Positions 8,704 to 18,361 are shown, numbered from the stretch's first letter. The stretch is 64,000 bases of DNA from Saccharopolyspora sp. NFXS83 (GCF_026241095.1 NZ_JAPFGB010000023.1:1-64000); one strand, 5' to 3'. Notes: generated from the sequence alone by a model not told the origin. Program-made: numbers and translations.

Positions 8704-9647
8704 TCTCGCTGCGGCACCACGTGATCTCGCTGATCGCGGTCCTGCTGGCGCTGGCCGTGGGCATCGTGCTTGGGTCGACGTCGCTGAGCGAACGGCTGCT
8801 CTCGCACGTTGGGCAGGAACGCGACTCCCTGGGGCGTCAGGTCGAGGAGTTGGAAGCCGACCGGGCCGCGTTGCGCGGGGAGCTCGACGGTGCGCACCGG
8901 TTCAGCGCCGCGACCGCGCCGCTGGCCGTGCAGGGCCGGCTCGCCGACCGCGGCGTCGTTCTCTTCAGCTCCTGGGACGTGCCGGAGCAGGACAGGGCGG
9001 CGATGCGCGGGATGGTCGAAGCCTCGGGTGCGCAGGTCACCGGTGAGGTGCGCCTGTCCGAGGCCGTGGCGGATCCGGACCGGTCCGATCAGGTGCGCCG
9101 ATTGGTGACCCGGCTGCTGCCCGCCGGGGTGCAGCTGCCCACCGCTACCGACGTCGGCACGCTCACCGGTGGGCTGCTCGGGCCGCTGACCTTGGTCGAT
9201 CAGCGGACGGGCGCACCCCAGGTCTCCCCGGAGGAACGTTCGGCCGCGATCTCCGGACTGACCGAGGGAGGCTTCGCCACCGCGGTGGGCGAGGTGCGTT
9301 CCGCGCCGCTCGCGCTCGTGCTCACCGGTCAGGGGTCCGGTGGTGCCGAATCGGCGGGCGCTGCCGATCGGGCGGCGTTCTTCGCCCGCTTCGCGTCCCA
9401 GCTGGACCGCTCCGGCGGCGGTGCGGTGCTCGCGGGCGGGCGCGGCTCCGCCGCCGGTGATGGGGCGGTCGGGTTCGCACGGGCCGACACGGCGGTCTCC
9501 TCCGCCTTGTCGACGGTGGACAACGCGGACACCCCCCAGGGTGAGGTGGCCGCGGTGCTGGCGCTGCGGGAACAGCTCGACCGCCGGGCCGGGCACTACG
9601 GCACGGCCAGCAGCGCCGAGGGCATGGTGCCCGGTACGCGCGACTGA
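8700..9647 (+). CDS. steB: SteB/MctB-like membrane-anchored protein
   Basis: A 315-residue protein with an N-terminal signal anchor (residues about 8-27, L-I-A-V-L-L-A-L-A-V-G-I-V-L-G), a short coiled coil (G-R-Q-V-E-E-L-E-A-D-R-A-A-L) and a large extracytoplasmic domain. Homologues are called copper transporter MctB (Rv1698) in M. tuberculosis and SteB, partner of SteA, in Corynebacterium. The ATG overlaps the steA stop, so the cell-division role is favoured by context. The open frame extends far upstream, but this lies inside steA. Confidence 0.87.
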   Translation: MISLRHHVISLIAVLLALAVGIVLGSTSLSERLLSHVGQERDSLGRQVEELEADRAALRGELDGAHRFSAATAPLAVQGRLADRGVVLFSSWDVPEQDRAAMRGMVEASGAQVTGEVRLSEAVADPDRSDQVRRLVTRLLPAGVQLPTATDVGTLTGGLLGPLTLVDQRTGAPQVSPEERSAAISGLTEGGFATAVGEVRSAPLALVLTGQGSGGAESAGAADRAAFFARFASQLDRSGGGAVLAGGRGSAAGDGAVGFARADTAVSSALSTVDNADTPQGEVAAVLALREQLDRRAGHYGTASSAEGMVPGTRD

Positions 9648-9818
9648 GCGGGTCCGTGCCCGGCCCGGCGGTGTGGCCGCGCCGGGCGGCGCATACGCGA
9701 GTGCGCCGCCCGGCTGGGCGGCCCGGCGCACCGGTCGTGTCCGGGGGAGGGGCCGGACGCGAACGGACGGGGCGGCGCCGGGCGGGGATTCGAGGTCCAT
9801 GCCATCGATGATGTTCGA

Positions 9819-9842
9819 GAATTATTCGAATCGCGATAATTC
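9819..9842. repeat. AT-rich inverted repeat upstream of the HTH gene, candidate operator
   Basis: GAATTAT (9819-9825) and ATAATTC (9836-9842) form a perfect 7-bp inverted repeat with a 10-base gap, within a short AT-rich island in otherwise very GC-rich sequence. It lies 53 bases before the HTH regulator start at 9895, so it could be its operator or promoter. Confidence 0.5.
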
Positions 9843-9894
9843 GATGGAGTGACATTCCTGGACCGTGCGGCACGGCGTGACCAGACTTGGGTCC

Positions 9895-10884
9895 ATGAGC
9901 GAAACGCGATCCACTCAGCACGGCCGTGCCGAGGACTTCGACTCCGGCCGGTCCGAGCAGACCGACGCCAGGGGTGTTCCAGCGGGAATCCGGCGGGGAG
10001 ACCTCGGCCAGGACCCCGCGAGTCCGCTTGGTCGCGCGTCGGGCAGTCCGATGGTTCGGCGCCACCTGCTCGCCGGGGAGCTGCGGAGGCTGCGGCACGC
10101 GGCCCGGCTGACCCACGCCGACATCGCCGCCCGGCTGGACTGGCCGCAGGCGAAGATCAGCAAGATCGAGGGGGCGCGGCAGCACGTCGGGGTCGACGCG
10201 GTCATCGCGCTCGCGGACATTTGCCACGCCGCCTCCGAGCATCGAGATCGACTGGTGGCGCTGGCGCACTCCGCTCGGCAGCGCGGGTGGTGGGAGTCCT
10301 ACCGGGACGTGTTGTCCCCGGATGCGCGGCAGCACATCGGGTTCGAGGCGGAAGCGGCGGCGGTGCAGGTGTTCGCCACCGAGGCGGTGCCAGAGCTGGT
10401 GCAGACCGCCGAGTACGCGGCGGCCATCAGGGCGGTACGACTGGCGGACCGGTCCGCGTCGGAGGTCGAGCGGTCGCTCGAAGTGCTCCGCCGTCGGCAG
10501 CAGCGGGTGGCGTCCGGCGAGGTCCGGCTCGACTTGACGCTCGCCGAATCATCGCTGCGCCGCGAGGTCGGTGGCCGAGACGTGCTGGAGCGGCAACGTG
10601 GCAGGCTGCGGGAGCTGGCGCGGCGGGAGGACGTGACCGTCCGGGTGCTGCCGTTCAGCACGGGAGCGTTGGCGGCCGATGAACCGTTCTCGCTGCTCTC
10701 GTTCGACCTGGAGCTGCCCGAAGCGGTGGTGAGCACGTTCGGGTCGAGCACCAGCCTGATCGACGATCCGGCGGCGGTGCAGAACCACCGCGCCCTGTTG
10801 CAGAGGCTTCAGGCGACCGCGCTGTCACCCGACGACTCGATTCGCTGGCTCGACGTGGCGGGAACGTCACCGGCGGTCGGGTGA
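9895..10884 (+). CDS. Scr1-family helix-turn-helix regulator (XRE HTH + DUF5753)
   Basis: A 329-residue protein. After about 45 variable residues, an XRE helix-turn-helix (L-R-R-L-R-H-A-A-R-L-T-H-A-D-I-A-A-R-L-D-W, then Q-A-K-I-S-K-I-E) is followed by the W-W-E-S-Y motif and a DUF5753 ligand/effector domain. This is the large actinomycete family often paired with a small DUF397 protein. No DUF397 partner is present: the next gene is pyrG. ATG 9895 is chosen over an in-frame start at 9865. An AT-rich inverted repeat stands just upstream. Confidence 0.85.
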   Translation: MSETRSTQHGRAEDFDSGRSEQTDARGVPAGIRRGDLGQDPASPLGRASGSPMVRRHLLAGELRRLRHAARLTHADIAARLDWPQAKISKIEGARQHVGVDAVIALADICHAASEHRDRLVALAHSARQRGWWESYRDVLSPDARQHIGFEAEAAAVQVFATEAVPELVQTAEYAAAIRAVRLADRSASEVERSLEVLRRRQQRVASGEVRLDLTLAESSLRREVGGRDVLERQRGRLRELARREDVTVRVLPFSTGALAADEPFSLLSFDLELPEAVVSTFGSSTSLIDDPAAVQNHRALLQRLQATALSPDDSIRWLDVAGTSPAVG

Positions 10885-11007
10885 CGGGTGAGGCGGGTGG
10901 GTGTGCCGGTGACCGGAGTGACGCGTGCACCAACGGCGGTTGACCTGGAGCTCCGCATCGTGTTCCAAGCCATGCGGGTCGCCGTGTACCGGCGGTTCAT
11001 CGTGCGT

Positions 11008-11013
11008 TAGGCT
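11008..11013 (+). promoter_or_regulatory. Candidate -10 box (TAGGCT) for pyrG
   Basis: TAGGCT fits the actinobacterial -10 consensus and lies about 90 bases before the pyrG start in a 216-base intergenic region. No convincing -35 is seen 17 bases upstream (TGTACC). The leader between this box and the GTG could allow regulation of pyrG expression, but I see no attenuator hairpin. Confidence 0.35.
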
Positions 11014-11100
11014 GAAATCCCGTGGGAGAGACGGAATCAGCCGTCCTGCCAGCGCAGATTCACTAGCCCGGCGACGGCTTGACCACGGGGAGCCTTCTTG

Positions 11101-12798
11101 GTGCCGCAAGCACGCACGATCAAGCACGTGTTCGTCACGGGAGGTGTCGCCTCCTCACTCGGCAAAGGCCTGACCGCGTCGAGTCTCGGCGAACTCCTGA
11201 CCTCCCGCGGCCTGCGGGTGACGATGCAGAAGCTCGATCCTTACCTCAACGTCGACCCTGGAACGATGAACCCGTTCCAGCACGGCGAGGTCTTCGTCAC
11301 CGAGGACGGGGCGGAAACCGACCTCGACATCGGACATTACGAACGGTTCCTTGACCGGGACCTCACCAAGAACGCGAACGTGACGACCGGCCAGGTCTAC
11401 TCGGCGGTCATCGCGAAAGAACGCCGCGGCGAATACTTGGGCGACACGGTCCAGGTCATCCCGCACATCACCGACCAGATCATCGCGCGCATCCGCGCGA
11501 TGTCCGAGCCGGACGAGGACGGCCGGACGCCGGACGTGGTCATCACCGAGGTCGGTGGCACGGTCGGCGACATCGAATCCCTGCCGTTCCTGGAGGCCTG
11601 CCGCCAGATGCGGCACGACGTCGGCCGGGACAACTGCTTCTTCCTGCACGTGTCGCTGGTGCCGTACCTGGCTCCGTCGGGCGAGCTGAAGACGAAGCCC
11701 ACCCAGCACTCGGTGGCCGCGCTGCGCAACATCGGCATCCAGCCCGATGCGCTGGTGTGCCGTGCCGACCGGGACCTCCCCGAGGACCTCAAGCGCAAGA
11801 TCGCGCTGATGTGCGACGTGGACTCCGATGGGGTCGTCGCCTGCCCGGACGCCCCGTCGATCTACGACATCCCGCGGGTGCTGCACGGCGAAGGGCTGGA
11901 CGCCTACCTGGTCCGGCGCCTCGGGCTGCCGTTCCGGGACGTCGACTGGACGGTGTGGGGCGACCTGCTGGACCGGGTGCACAAGCCGACCGAGCGAGTG
12001 CGGATCGCACTGGTCGGCAAGTACGTGGACCTGCCCGATGCCTACCTGTCGGTCACCGAGGCGTTGCGCGCCGGTGGCTTCGCGCATCGCGCGAAGGTCG
12101 AGATCGCGTGGGTCCCGTCCGACGAATGCGAGACGGACGCGGGTGCCGCGCACGCTCTCGCCGGCATGGACGGCGTCCTGATCCCCGGTGGCTTCGGGGT
12201 CCGCGGGATCGAAGGGAAGCTGGGAGCGATCCGGTACACCCGCACCCACGGCATCCCGACTCTCGGCCTCTGCCTGGGCCTGCAGTGCATGGTGATCGAG
12301 GTGGCCCGCTCGCTGGCCGAGCTCAAGCGGGCGAACTCGGCGGAGTTCGAGGAACCCTGCCAGCACCCGGTGATCAGCACCATGGCGGACCAGCGCGACG
12401 TGCTCTCGGGAGACCGGGACATGGGCGGCACGATGCGGCTCGGTTCGTACCCGGCGAAGCTGGTCGAAGGTTCGGTGGTCGCCGAGGCGTACGGCACGAC
12501 CGAGGTCGCTGAGCGGCACCGGCACCGTTACGAGGTGAACAACGCCTACCGGGACCGGCTGGCCAAGGCGGGCCTGGTGTTCTCGGGCACCTCGCCCGAC
12601 GACCGCTTGGTCGAGTTCGTGGAGCTCTCCACCGAACAGCACCCGTTCTTCGTCGGAACGCAGGCGCACCCCGAGCTCAAGAGCCGCCCGACCCGTCCGC
12701 ATCCGCTGTTCGCCGCCTTCGTCCGGGCCGCCGTCGACTACCGCGCGGCGGAGCGGCTCCCGGTCGAGTTGACGGACAACGTGCAGGCAGGGGTCTGA
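11101..12798 (+). CDS. pyrG: CTP synthase
   Basis: A 565-residue CTP synthase that aminates UTP with glutamine. The N-terminal synthase domain begins with [18 protein letters not shown], and the C-terminal class I glutamine amidotransferase domain carries the G-L-C-L-G-L-Q Cys motif near residue 395 and the late His-Pro-Glu triad (A-H-P-E-L-K). I choose GTG 11101, which has a GGGGAG element 11087-11092 ahead; TTG 11098 would add one residue. It is followed by a Nudix gene as in M. tuberculosis (Rv1699-Rv1700). Confidence 0.97.
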   Translation: MPQARTIKHVFVTGGVASSLGKGLTASSLGELLTSRGLRVTMQKLDPYLNVDPGTMNPFQHGEVFVTEDGAETDLDIGHYERFLDRDLTKNANVTTGQVYSAVIAKERRGEYLGDTVQVIPHITDQIIARIRAMSEPDEDGRTPDVVITEVGGTVGDIESLPFLEACRQMRHDVGRDNCFFLHVSLVPYLAPSGELKTKPTQHSVAALRNIGIQPDALVCRADRDLPEDLKRKIALMCDVDSDGVVACPDAPSIYDIPRVLHGEGLDAYLVRRLGLPFRDVDWTVWGDLLDRVHKPTERVRIALVGKYVDLPDAYLSVTEALRAGGFAHRAKVEIAWVPSDECETDAGAAHALAGMDGVLIPGGFGVRGIEGKLGAIRYTRTHGIPTLGLCLGLQCMVIEVARSLAELKRANSAEFEEPCQHPVISTMADQRDVLSGDRDMGGTMRLGSYPAKLVEGSVVAEAYGTTEVAERHRHRYEVNNAYRDRLAKAGLVFSGTSPDDRLVEFVELSTEQHPFFVGTQAHPELKSRPTRPHPLFAAFVRAAVDYRAAERLPVELTDNVQAGV

Positions 12799-12808
12799 CC
12801 TCCACCCG

Positions 12809-12814
12809 TAGGGT
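12809..12814 (+). promoter_or_regulatory. Candidate leaderless promoter of the Nudix gene (-10 TAGGGT)
   Basis: TAGGGT is followed by 6 bases and then GTG 12821, the geometry of a leaderless transcript. No ribosome binding site is visible in the 22-base gap after pyrG. It is the same hexamer and nearly the same spacing as before recN. Confidence 0.5.
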
Positions 12815-12820
12815 GGCGCC

Positions 12821-13486
12821 GTGAGCGCAGACAGCACGAACGACGGCGAGATCGAACGGACCGACGGCACGCATCGGTTCGCCACCGTGGCGTCCCAGGA
12901 CGTCTACGTGGGGAAGATCCTGGCGTTGCGGGCCGACGAGGTCGCGATGCCAGGTGGTGGTCAGGCCCGCCGCGAGGTCGTCGAACACCTCGGCGCCGTG
13001 TCCGTGGTCGCGCTCGACGCGGACGATCAGGTGGTCCTGATCCACCAGTACCGCTATCCGGTGGGGCGGCGGCTCTGGGAGCTCCCCGCGGGCCTGCTCG
13101 ACATCGCAGGTGAGGACCCGCTGCGGACGGCGCAGCGGGAACTCCTAGAAGAAGTCGGGCTGGCCGCGGGGACTTGGTCGGTGCTGGCCGACATCGCCTC
13201 ATCGCCGGGGTTCACCGATCAGAGCGAGCGCGTGTTCTTGGCGCGCGAGCTCACCGATGTGGGTCGACCGGCGGCCACCGGTGACGAAGAGGCCGACCTG
13301 GTGATCCGCCGGTTCCCGTTCGACGAGGCGCTGCGCATGGTCTTCGCCGGGGAGATCGTGAACGCTCCCGCGGTCGCAGGTCTGCTCGCGGCGCACGCGG
13401 TGCGGTCCGGTGCCGGCGAGGCGCGGCCCGCTTCCGCGCAGTGGATCGACCGGCCGCGCCGGATGAGCTCCCGGCTGCACGGGTAA
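12821..13486 (+). CDS. Nudix hydrolase, ADP-ribose pyrophosphatase type
   Basis: A 221-residue Nudix protein. The Nudix box is intact: G-L-L-D-I-A-G-E-D-P-L-R-T-A-Q-R-E-L-L-E-E-V-G, with the REXXEE glutamates that bind metal, at about residues 89-111. The upstream V-V-L-I-H-Q-Y-R-Y and L-P-A-G segments resemble ADP-ribose pyrophosphatases (NudF, Rv1700). The expected reaction is ADP-ribose to AMP plus ribose 5-phosphate. A leaderless GTG start at 12821 is supported by TAGGGT six bases upstream. Confidence 0.92.
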   Translation: MSADSTNDGEIERTDGTHRFATVASQDVYVGKILALRADEVAMPGGGQARREVVEHLGAVSVVALDADDQVVLIHQYRYPVGRRLWELPAGLLDIAGEDPLRTAQRELLEEVGLAAGTWSVLADIASSPGFTDQSERVFLARELTDVGRPAATGDEEADLVIRRFPFDEALRMVFAGEIVNAPAVAGLLAAHAVRSGAGEARPASAQWIDRPRRMSSRLHG

Positions 13487-13574
13487 CGGCGTCGTCGCGG
13501 GGACGACGCACCCGTATCGGCGGCGCGGTCCGCCGCTAGGGGCAACGCCCTGCACCGGCAGCGTGCACGCCTGG

Positions 13575-14099
13575 TCAGGAGGACAGGGCGCGTCCGTGCG
13601 CGTCGGTGCTCTCGGTGCTCAGGAGGACGATTCCGTCGACCACGCACCAGATCACCGCAGCGACGGAACCGACGCCGCAGGTGATCATCCCGCCCAGGAA
13701 GAACAGCAGCAGCTGGGCCACCGCGATACCGGTGTGGCCGGTGTAGAACCTGCCGATTCCGAACGGAAGCAGGATCTGCAGGAGTCCCGCGGCGAGCCGT
13801 GACTTGTCGGACCTCGTCCGGTTCTCGAACGGGTGCGGTGGCATCCCGTACGGCATCGGCGCGAGGCTCATCGGCTGCGGGATCTGCGCGAAACCGATCG
13901 GTGGTCGTGGTGCGGGCAGGTCGCTGAACAGCGCCATCAGGTCGTCGCGGGTGACGGATCCTGTCGCGCGGTCGACGCGTTCCTCGTATTCGGTCAGGGA
14001 CAGCCTGCTCAAGGCGTAGTGCTCGCCGAGCGCCTGGATCGCTTGCGCGCGTTCGTGATCGCCGATGCGCATCCGGCCGGGATCGTGCGGGGAGCTCAC
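13575..14099 (-). CDS. DUF1707 + TM2 domain membrane protein
   Basis: The 174-residue protein begins with a DUF1707 domain ([15 protein letters not shown], then [13 protein letters not shown]), has a Pro/Met-rich linker and ends in a TM2 domain with two membrane helices ([13 protein letters not shown] and a C-terminal helix ending in W-C-V-V-D-G). TM2 proteins are common but of unclear function. The open frame runs further upstream; GTG 14099 is favoured because a TATTCT box lies 7 bases ahead of it. ATG 14072 is an alternative. It is divergent from xerD and interrupts the conserved core order. Confidence 0.85.
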   Translation of the reverse strand: MSSPHDPGRMRIGDHERAQAIQALGEHYALSRLSLTEYEERVDRATGSVTRDDLMALFSDLPAPRPPIGFAQIPQPMSLAPMPYGMPPHPFENRTRSDKSRLAAGLLQILLPFGIGRFYTGHTGIAVAQLLLFFLGGMITCGVGSVAAVIWCVVDGIVLLSTESTDAHGRALSS

Positions 14100-14106
14100 C
14101 TTGATC

Positions 14107-14112
14107 AGAATA
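14107..14112 (-). promoter_or_regulatory. Candidate leaderless promoter of the TM2 gene (-10 TATTCT)
   Basis: On the minus strand TATTCT is followed by 7 bases and GTG 14099. It lies in an AT-richer stretch between the divergent TM2 and xerD genes. No convincing -35 is seen. Confidence 0.45.
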
Positions 14113-14310
14113 GACGAGCAGAGGGATTCTGCGGTGAACGGCCGAACGAAGATGCATTCGTTCGGCGCAATGGTTCCTCCGCCGTTCCCCTGCCCGAGGT
14201 ACGCAATGATCGAGGTTGTTCGGAATTGGGCACGATGGCGGGTGGCCGGAGGTCCGGCGGCGTGGCGTCCTAAGCTGCGACCTGTTCGTTTCGCGCAGAG
14301 GAGTCCGGCA

Positions 14311-15261
14311 GTGAAAGCCTTCGAGGATCTTCCCGAGGCATTGCGCTCCGCGTGCGCCGGATTCCTGGACCACTTGGCCGTGGAACGTGGAAGCGCGCGC
14401 AGCACCCTGGACTCCTACTCGCGGGATCTGCGCCGGTACGGCCTGCACGTGGCGGAGGCCGGCGCGCGGACCTTGCGCGACGTCGACGCGCGGCACCTGG
14501 CCTCGTTCGCCGCGGAATTGCGCGAAGGACGTGGCGAACACGTCCCGCTCGCACCGTCTTCGGCGGCACGAGCGCTGGTCGCGGTGCGCGGGCTGCACCG
14601 GTTCGCCCACGCCGAAGGGTGGGTTGAAGTGGACGTGGCGCGGGAGGTCTCGCCGCCCAGTCCTGCCCGGCGGTTGCCCAAGGCGCTGCCGGTGGACGAC
14701 GTGCTCCGGCTGCTCGACGGCGCCGACGGGCGGGATGTCCGCGGCCTGCGGGACCGCGCACTGCTGGAGTTGCTGTACTCCTCGGGCGCTCGCATCTCGG
14801 AAGCCGTGGGCCTCGACGTCGACGACGTCGACTCGGGTGAGCGCACGGTGCTGCTCAACGGTAAGGGCGGGCGGCAGCGGCTGGTGCCGATCGGACGCCC
14901 GGCGCTGGAAGCGCTGGACGCGTACCTGGTTCGGGCCCGCCCGGTGCTGGCGGCGCGGGGCAGAGGTGCTTCGGCGGTCTTCCTGAATTCGCACGGCAGC
15001 AGGTTGTCGAGGCAGAGCGCGTGGAACGCGTTGAAATCCGCGGCGGGCCGAGCCGGGATCAGCAGTGCCGTGTCGCCGCACGTGCTCCGCCATTCGTTCG
15101 CCACGCATCTGCTGGAGGGCGGCGCGGACGTGCGGGTGGTGCAGGAATTGCTGGGCCACGCCTCGGTCACCACTACGCAGGTGTACACGCTGGTGACGGT
15201 GAACACGCTGCGCGAGGTGTACGCGACCGCCCATCCGCGGGCGCTGCGGCGCGATACTTGA
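14311..15261 (+). CDS. xerD: Site-specific tyrosine recombinase XerD
   Basis: A 316-residue recombinase that resolves chromosome dimers at dif with XerC and FtsK. The catalytic set is complete: Arg161 (S-G-A-R-I-S-E-A), Lys185 (N-G-K-G-G), His257 and Arg260 (H-V-L-R-H-S-F), His283 (L-G-H-A-S) and nucleophile Tyr292 (Q-V-Y-T). The N-terminal SAM-like domain ([10 protein letters not shown]) is normal. GTG 14311 has GAGGAG about 10 bases upstream. A much longer in-frame ORF extends into the divergent promoter region and is rejected. It stands next to parA/scpAB, a chromosome-segregation block. Confidence 0.93.
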   Translation: MKAFEDLPEALRSACAGFLDHLAVERGSARSTLDSYSRDLRRYGLHVAEAGARTLRDVDARHLASFAAELREGRGEHVPLAPSSAARALVAVRGLHRFAHAEGWVEVDVAREVSPPSPARRLPKALPVDDVLRLLDGADGRDVRGLRDRALLELLYSSGARISEAVGLDVDDVDSGERTVLLNGKGGRQRLVPIGRPALEALDAYLVRARPVLAARGRGASAVFLNSHGSRLSRQSAWNALKSAAGRAGISSAVSPHVLRHSFATHLLEGGADVRVVQELLGHASVTTTQVYTLVTVNTLREVYATAHPRALRRDT

Positions 15262-15353
15262 ACTCGATGGAGTGGGGTGGCACGCATTTCGCTGGGACTC
15301 GGCGAGGCGCGTTGCCGCAGGTAGTGAATGCCACTTAGGCTGCGGTCGATCGG

Positions 15354-15359
15354 TATGAT
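15354..15359 (+). promoter_or_regulatory. Candidate -10 box (TATGAT) for parA
   Basis: TATGAT is close to the sigma-70 -10 consensus and lies 31 bases before the parA ATG in the 128-base xerD-parA gap. AAGGAG follows at 15374-15379 as ribosome binding site. The -35 is not clear. Confidence 0.45.
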
Positions 15360-15389
15360 CGTCACCGGCAGACAAGGAGTCCTAGCGCC

Positions 15390-16331
15390 ATGTCGACACC
15401 GCAGCCCTCCGCCGAAGGGCGGTCCCGGGGCGCGGTCGACCTGAGCATCGCCCCGCACAAGCCGTCGGCTTCGGGCGGTGAAGCCGAATTGTCACCCGAC
15501 GGGAACGTCGGCCCGACCGGCAGGCCGCGCAGGCACGTCCCGGAGCCGCCGCTGCTGGATCGGCACGGTCCCGCCTCGGTGCTCGCCATGTGCAACCAGA
15601 AAGGCGGCGTCGGCAAGACGACGTCGACGATCAACCTGGGTGCCGCGCTCGCCGAGTACGGGCGGCGGGTGCTGCTGGTGGACTTCGACCCGCAGGGTGC
15701 GCTCTCGGTCGGCCTGGGAGTGCAGCCGCACCAGCTGGACCAGACGATCTACAACGTGATCATGGAGCGGGCGGTGGACGTCCGCGACGTCGTGATGTCC
15801 ACGACGGTCGAGGGCATGGACCTGCTGCCGAGCAACATCGACCTGTCCGCCGCCGAGGTGCAGCTGGTCGCCGAGGTCGGTCGCGAGCAGACGCTGCAGC
15901 GCGTGCTGTTCCCGGCGATGAAGGAGTACGACTTCATCCTGGTCGACTGCCAGCCGTCGCTGGGCCTGCTGACGGTGAACGCGCTCGCCGCCGCCGACGG
16001 CGTGATCATTCCGCTGGAGTGCGAGTTCTTCAGCCTCCGCGGGGTCGCCCTGCTGATCGACACGATCGAGAAGGTGCAGGAACGGCTGAACCCGAAGCTC
16101 GAGATCAGCGGCATCCTGGCGACGATGTTCGACCCGCGCACCTTGCACTCGCGCGAGGTGATGGCCCGGGTGGTGGAGGCGTTCGGCGATGTCGTGTTCG
16201 ACAGCGTGATCAACCGGACGGTGCGGTTCCCGGAGACCACGGTGGCGGGTGAGCCGATCACCAGGTGGGCGCCGCGGTCGGCGGGGGCGCAGGCCTACCG
16301 CTCGCTGGCTCGTGAGGTGATCGCGCGGTGA
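15390..16331 (+). CDS. ParA/Soj family ATPase (Rv1708-like)
   Basis: A 313-residue ParA-type ATPase. About 60 disordered residues precede the deviant Walker A motif K-G-G-V-G-K-T-T near residue 71, then D-F-D-P-Q-G near residue 100 and D-C-Q-P-S near residue 188. It is not the chromosomal parAB copy, since no parB follows. In M. tuberculosis the syntenic Rv1708 also precedes scpA/scpB. A function in loading or positioning the SMC-ScpAB complex is inferred from context only. Confidence 0.88.
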   Translation: MSTPQPSAEGRSRGAVDLSIAPHKPSASGGEAELSPDGNVGPTGRPRRHVPEPPLLDRHGPASVLAMCNQKGGVGKTTSTINLGAALAEYGRRVLLVDFDPQGALSVGLGVQPHQLDQTIYNVIMERAVDVRDVVMSTTVEGMDLLPSNIDLSAAEVQLVAEVGREQTLQRVLFPAMKEYDFILVDCQPSLGLLTVNALAAADGVIIPLECEFFSLRGVALLIDTIEKVQERLNPKLEISGILATMFDPRTLHSREVMARVVEAFGDVVFDSVINRTVRFPETTVAGEPITRWAPRSAGAQAYRSLAREVIAR

Positions 16332-16365
16332 TCGTTCCCGTGCGGCTGGGCGCAGGGGAGGGCGT

Positions 16366-16716
16366 GTGAGGCGTCGTGCCGAGTTGCCCGGTGCATCCGA
16401 GCTGTTCCGGACGACGGTGCGCACGCCGGAGGCGCCGGCCGAGCACCGCGCCGCCCCCGAGGCGCCCGCCGGTGGGCGGCAGGACAGGTCGGGGTCGGGG
16501 CGTCGCAAGCACGATGCGAAAATCACCGTGTACGTCTCCGATGAGGAGTTGCTGGCGTTGGAACAGGCCCGGCTCGCCCTGCGCGCTGAGCACGGTATCG
16601 CGGTGGATCGCGGCAGGGTCGTGCGTGAAGGGGTGGCGATGCTGCTCGCTGATCTTGATGCGCGTGGCGCGGATTCGGTGCTGGTGCGCAGGCTGCTGGC
16701 GGAGTCCGGCGAGTGA
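16366..16716 (+). CDS. Ribbon-helix-helix-like small protein between parA and scpA
   Basis: A 116-residue basic protein. About 50 disordered residues precede a compact domain K-I-T-V-Y-V-S-D-E-E-L-L-A-L-E-Q-A-R followed by a helix ending V-V-R-E-G-V-A-M-L-L. The beta-strand/helix/helix order resembles ribbon-helix-helix DNA-binding proteins such as the small partners of ParA ATPases. GTG 16366 has GGGGAGGG upstream; its stop overlaps scpA. M. tuberculosis lacks a gene here. It may be the DNA-binding partner of the orphan ParA, which is an inference. Confidence 0.72.
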   Translation: MRRRAELPGASELFRTTVRTPEAPAEHRAAPEAPAGGRQDRSGSGRRKHDAKITVYVSDEELLALEQARLALRAEHGIAVDRGRVVREGVAMLLADLDARGADSVLVRRLLAESGE

Positions 16717-17627
16717 CCGATTCCGTCACCGGCGGGGTCGAAGCCGATCCGGTGCAGGACCAGGTCGATGCCGCCGCGCCAGACGCCGCGCCCGTTCCCG
16801 CCGCTGCGCAGGAGCAGGCGCAGTCCTCGGGGCGCTTCACGGTGCGGCTGGACAACTTCGAGGGTCCGTTCGACCTGCTGCTGCAGCTGATCTCCCAGCA
16901 CCGGATGGACGTCACCGAGGTCGCGCTGCACAAGGTGACCGATGAGTTCATCGCCTACACCAAGGCCTTAGGGGAGCACTGGAACCTCGACGAGACCACC
17001 GAGTTCCTGGTCGTCGCGGCGACGTTGCTGGACCTGAAGGCCGCGCGGTTGCTCCCTGCCGCGGAGGTGGAGGACGAAGACGACCTGGCCTTGCTGGAGG
17101 CGCGCGACCTGCTGTTCGCGCGGTTGTTGCAGTACCGGGCGTACAAGCAGGTCGCGGCGTTGTTCGGCGAGCTGGAGGCGGGGGCGCTGCGGCGGTATCC
17201 GCGGTCGGTGGCGCTGGAACCGCGGTTCGAGGGGCTGTTGCCCGAGGTGATGATCGGGGTCGGCCCGCAGCGGCTGGCGGAGATCGCCGCTGCGGTCTTC
17301 CGGCCGAAACCGCCGCCTTCGGTGTCGCTGGACCACATCCACCAGCACCAGGTGTCGGTGCGGGAACACGCGGCGATGTTGCGGGTGCGGCTGGCCGAGC
17401 TGGGCGCCGCGGACTTCTCGACGCTGGTGGAGGACTGCGAGCACACGGTGGAGATCGTGGCTCGTTTCCTGGCGTTGCTGGAGTTGTTCCGGGAGAAGGT
17501 GCTCGCCTTCGAGCAGGAGGACCCGCTAGGGGATCTGCTGGTGCGGTGGGTCGGCGGCAGCCTGGAGGAGGCGCGGGCGACGGCCGAGGCGGACCGGCGG
17601 AGCGCGCACGACGAGGAATACGGGTGA
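16713..17627 (+). CDS. scpA: Segregation and condensation protein A
   Basis: A 304-residue kleisin subunit bridging SMC heads. After a 40-residue Ala/Pro-rich tail comes the family signature F-E-G-P-F-D-L-L-L-Q-L-I near residue 47, the M-D-V-T-E-V-A-L segment, and a C-terminal winged-helix region. GTG 16713 overlaps the previous stop (GTGA), and its own stop overlaps the scpB start. This is typical of the ParA-ScpA-ScpB-RluB operon. Confidence 0.94.
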   Translation: MTDSVTGGVEADPVQDQVDAAAPDAAPVPAAAQEQAQSSGRFTVRLDNFEGPFDLLLQLISQHRMDVTEVALHKVTDEFIAYTKALGEHWNLDETTEFLVVAATLLDLKAARLLPAAEVEDEDDLALLEARDLLFARLLQYRAYKQVAALFGELEAGALRRYPRSVALEPRFEGLLPEVMIGVGPQRLAEIAAAVFRPKPPPSVSLDHIHQHQVSVREHAAMLRVRLAELGAADFSTLVEDCEHTVEIVARFLALLELFREKVLAFEQEDPLGDLLVRWVGGSLEEARATAEADRRSAHDEEYG

Positions 17628-18361
17628 AGGCAGTGAACGACGACGCTTCCGGCGCGGAGCCCCAGGTCGAGCAGGAACGGATCGCGGAAGACCTCGCCGA
17701 CTCCGGTGCCACCGTGCCCGGCGCGGCTGAGCAGGCGACCCCGGATCCCGCGGCTGAGGCGGCCGAGCAGCCTCGCGCGGATGCGTCGGGTGCCCCGGTG
17801 TCGCGCACGCCGCCGGACCTGACCGCGGACGAGGCCTTGGACTCGGCGTTGGAGGCGCTGCTGCTCGTGGTCGACGTTCCGGCGGGGGAGGAGCTGCTGG
17901 CGGACACCCTGGAGCAGCCGGTCGCCCGGATCCGCACCGCGCTGCAGCGGTTGGCGCAGGGCTACGAGGAGTCCGAGCGGGGCATCGACCTGCGCCGAGT
18001 CGGCGAGGGCTGGCGCTTCTACACCCGCGAGACCTACGCGCCGTACGTCGAGCGGTACCTGCTCGACGGGCAGCGGGCGAAGCTGACCAGGGCGGCCTTG
18101 GAGACGCTCGCGGTGATCTCGTACCGGCAGCCGGTGACGCGTGCGAGGGTGGCGGCGGTACGCGGTGTCAACGTCGACGGCGTCATCCGTACCCTGGTGG
18201 GGCGCGGCCTTGTCGAGGAGGCCGGTACCGACCCGGAGACCGGCGGGTTCCTGTACTGCACGACGGAGCTGTTCTTGGAACGGCTCGGACTGTCGTCGCT
18301 GAAGGATCTTCCGCCGCTGGCTCCCTTGTTGCCTGAAGTGGATACGATCGACGATGTCTGA
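17624..18361 (+). CDS. scpB: Segregation and condensation protein B
   Basis: A 245-residue ScpB with a disordered acidic N-terminus (about 60 residues) and tandem winged-helix domains (A-L-E-A-L-L-L-V-V-D-V-P-A, then L-E-T-L-A-V-I-S-Y-R-Q-P-V-T-R and R-G-V-N-V-D-G-V-I-R-T-L). GTG 17624 overlaps the scpA stop; GTG 17633 is an equally possible second start. It works with ScpA and SMC in chromosome compaction. Confidence 0.93.
   Translation: MKAVNDDASGAEPQVEQERIAEDLADSGATVPGAAEQATPDPAAEAAEQPRADASGAPVSRTPPDLTADEALDSALEALLLVVDVPAGEELLADTLEQPVARIRTALQRLAQGYEESERGIDLRRVGEGWRFYTRETYAPYVERYLLDGQRAKLTRAALETLAVISYRQPVTRARVAAVRGVNVDGVIRTLVGRGLVEEAGTDPETGGFLYCTTELFLERLGLSSLKDLPPLAPLLPEVDTIDDV

Noticed and set aside
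11155-12885. 576-codon minus-strand open frame opposite pyrG
   Set aside because: Pure antisense shadow; pyrG is unmistakable on the plus strand.
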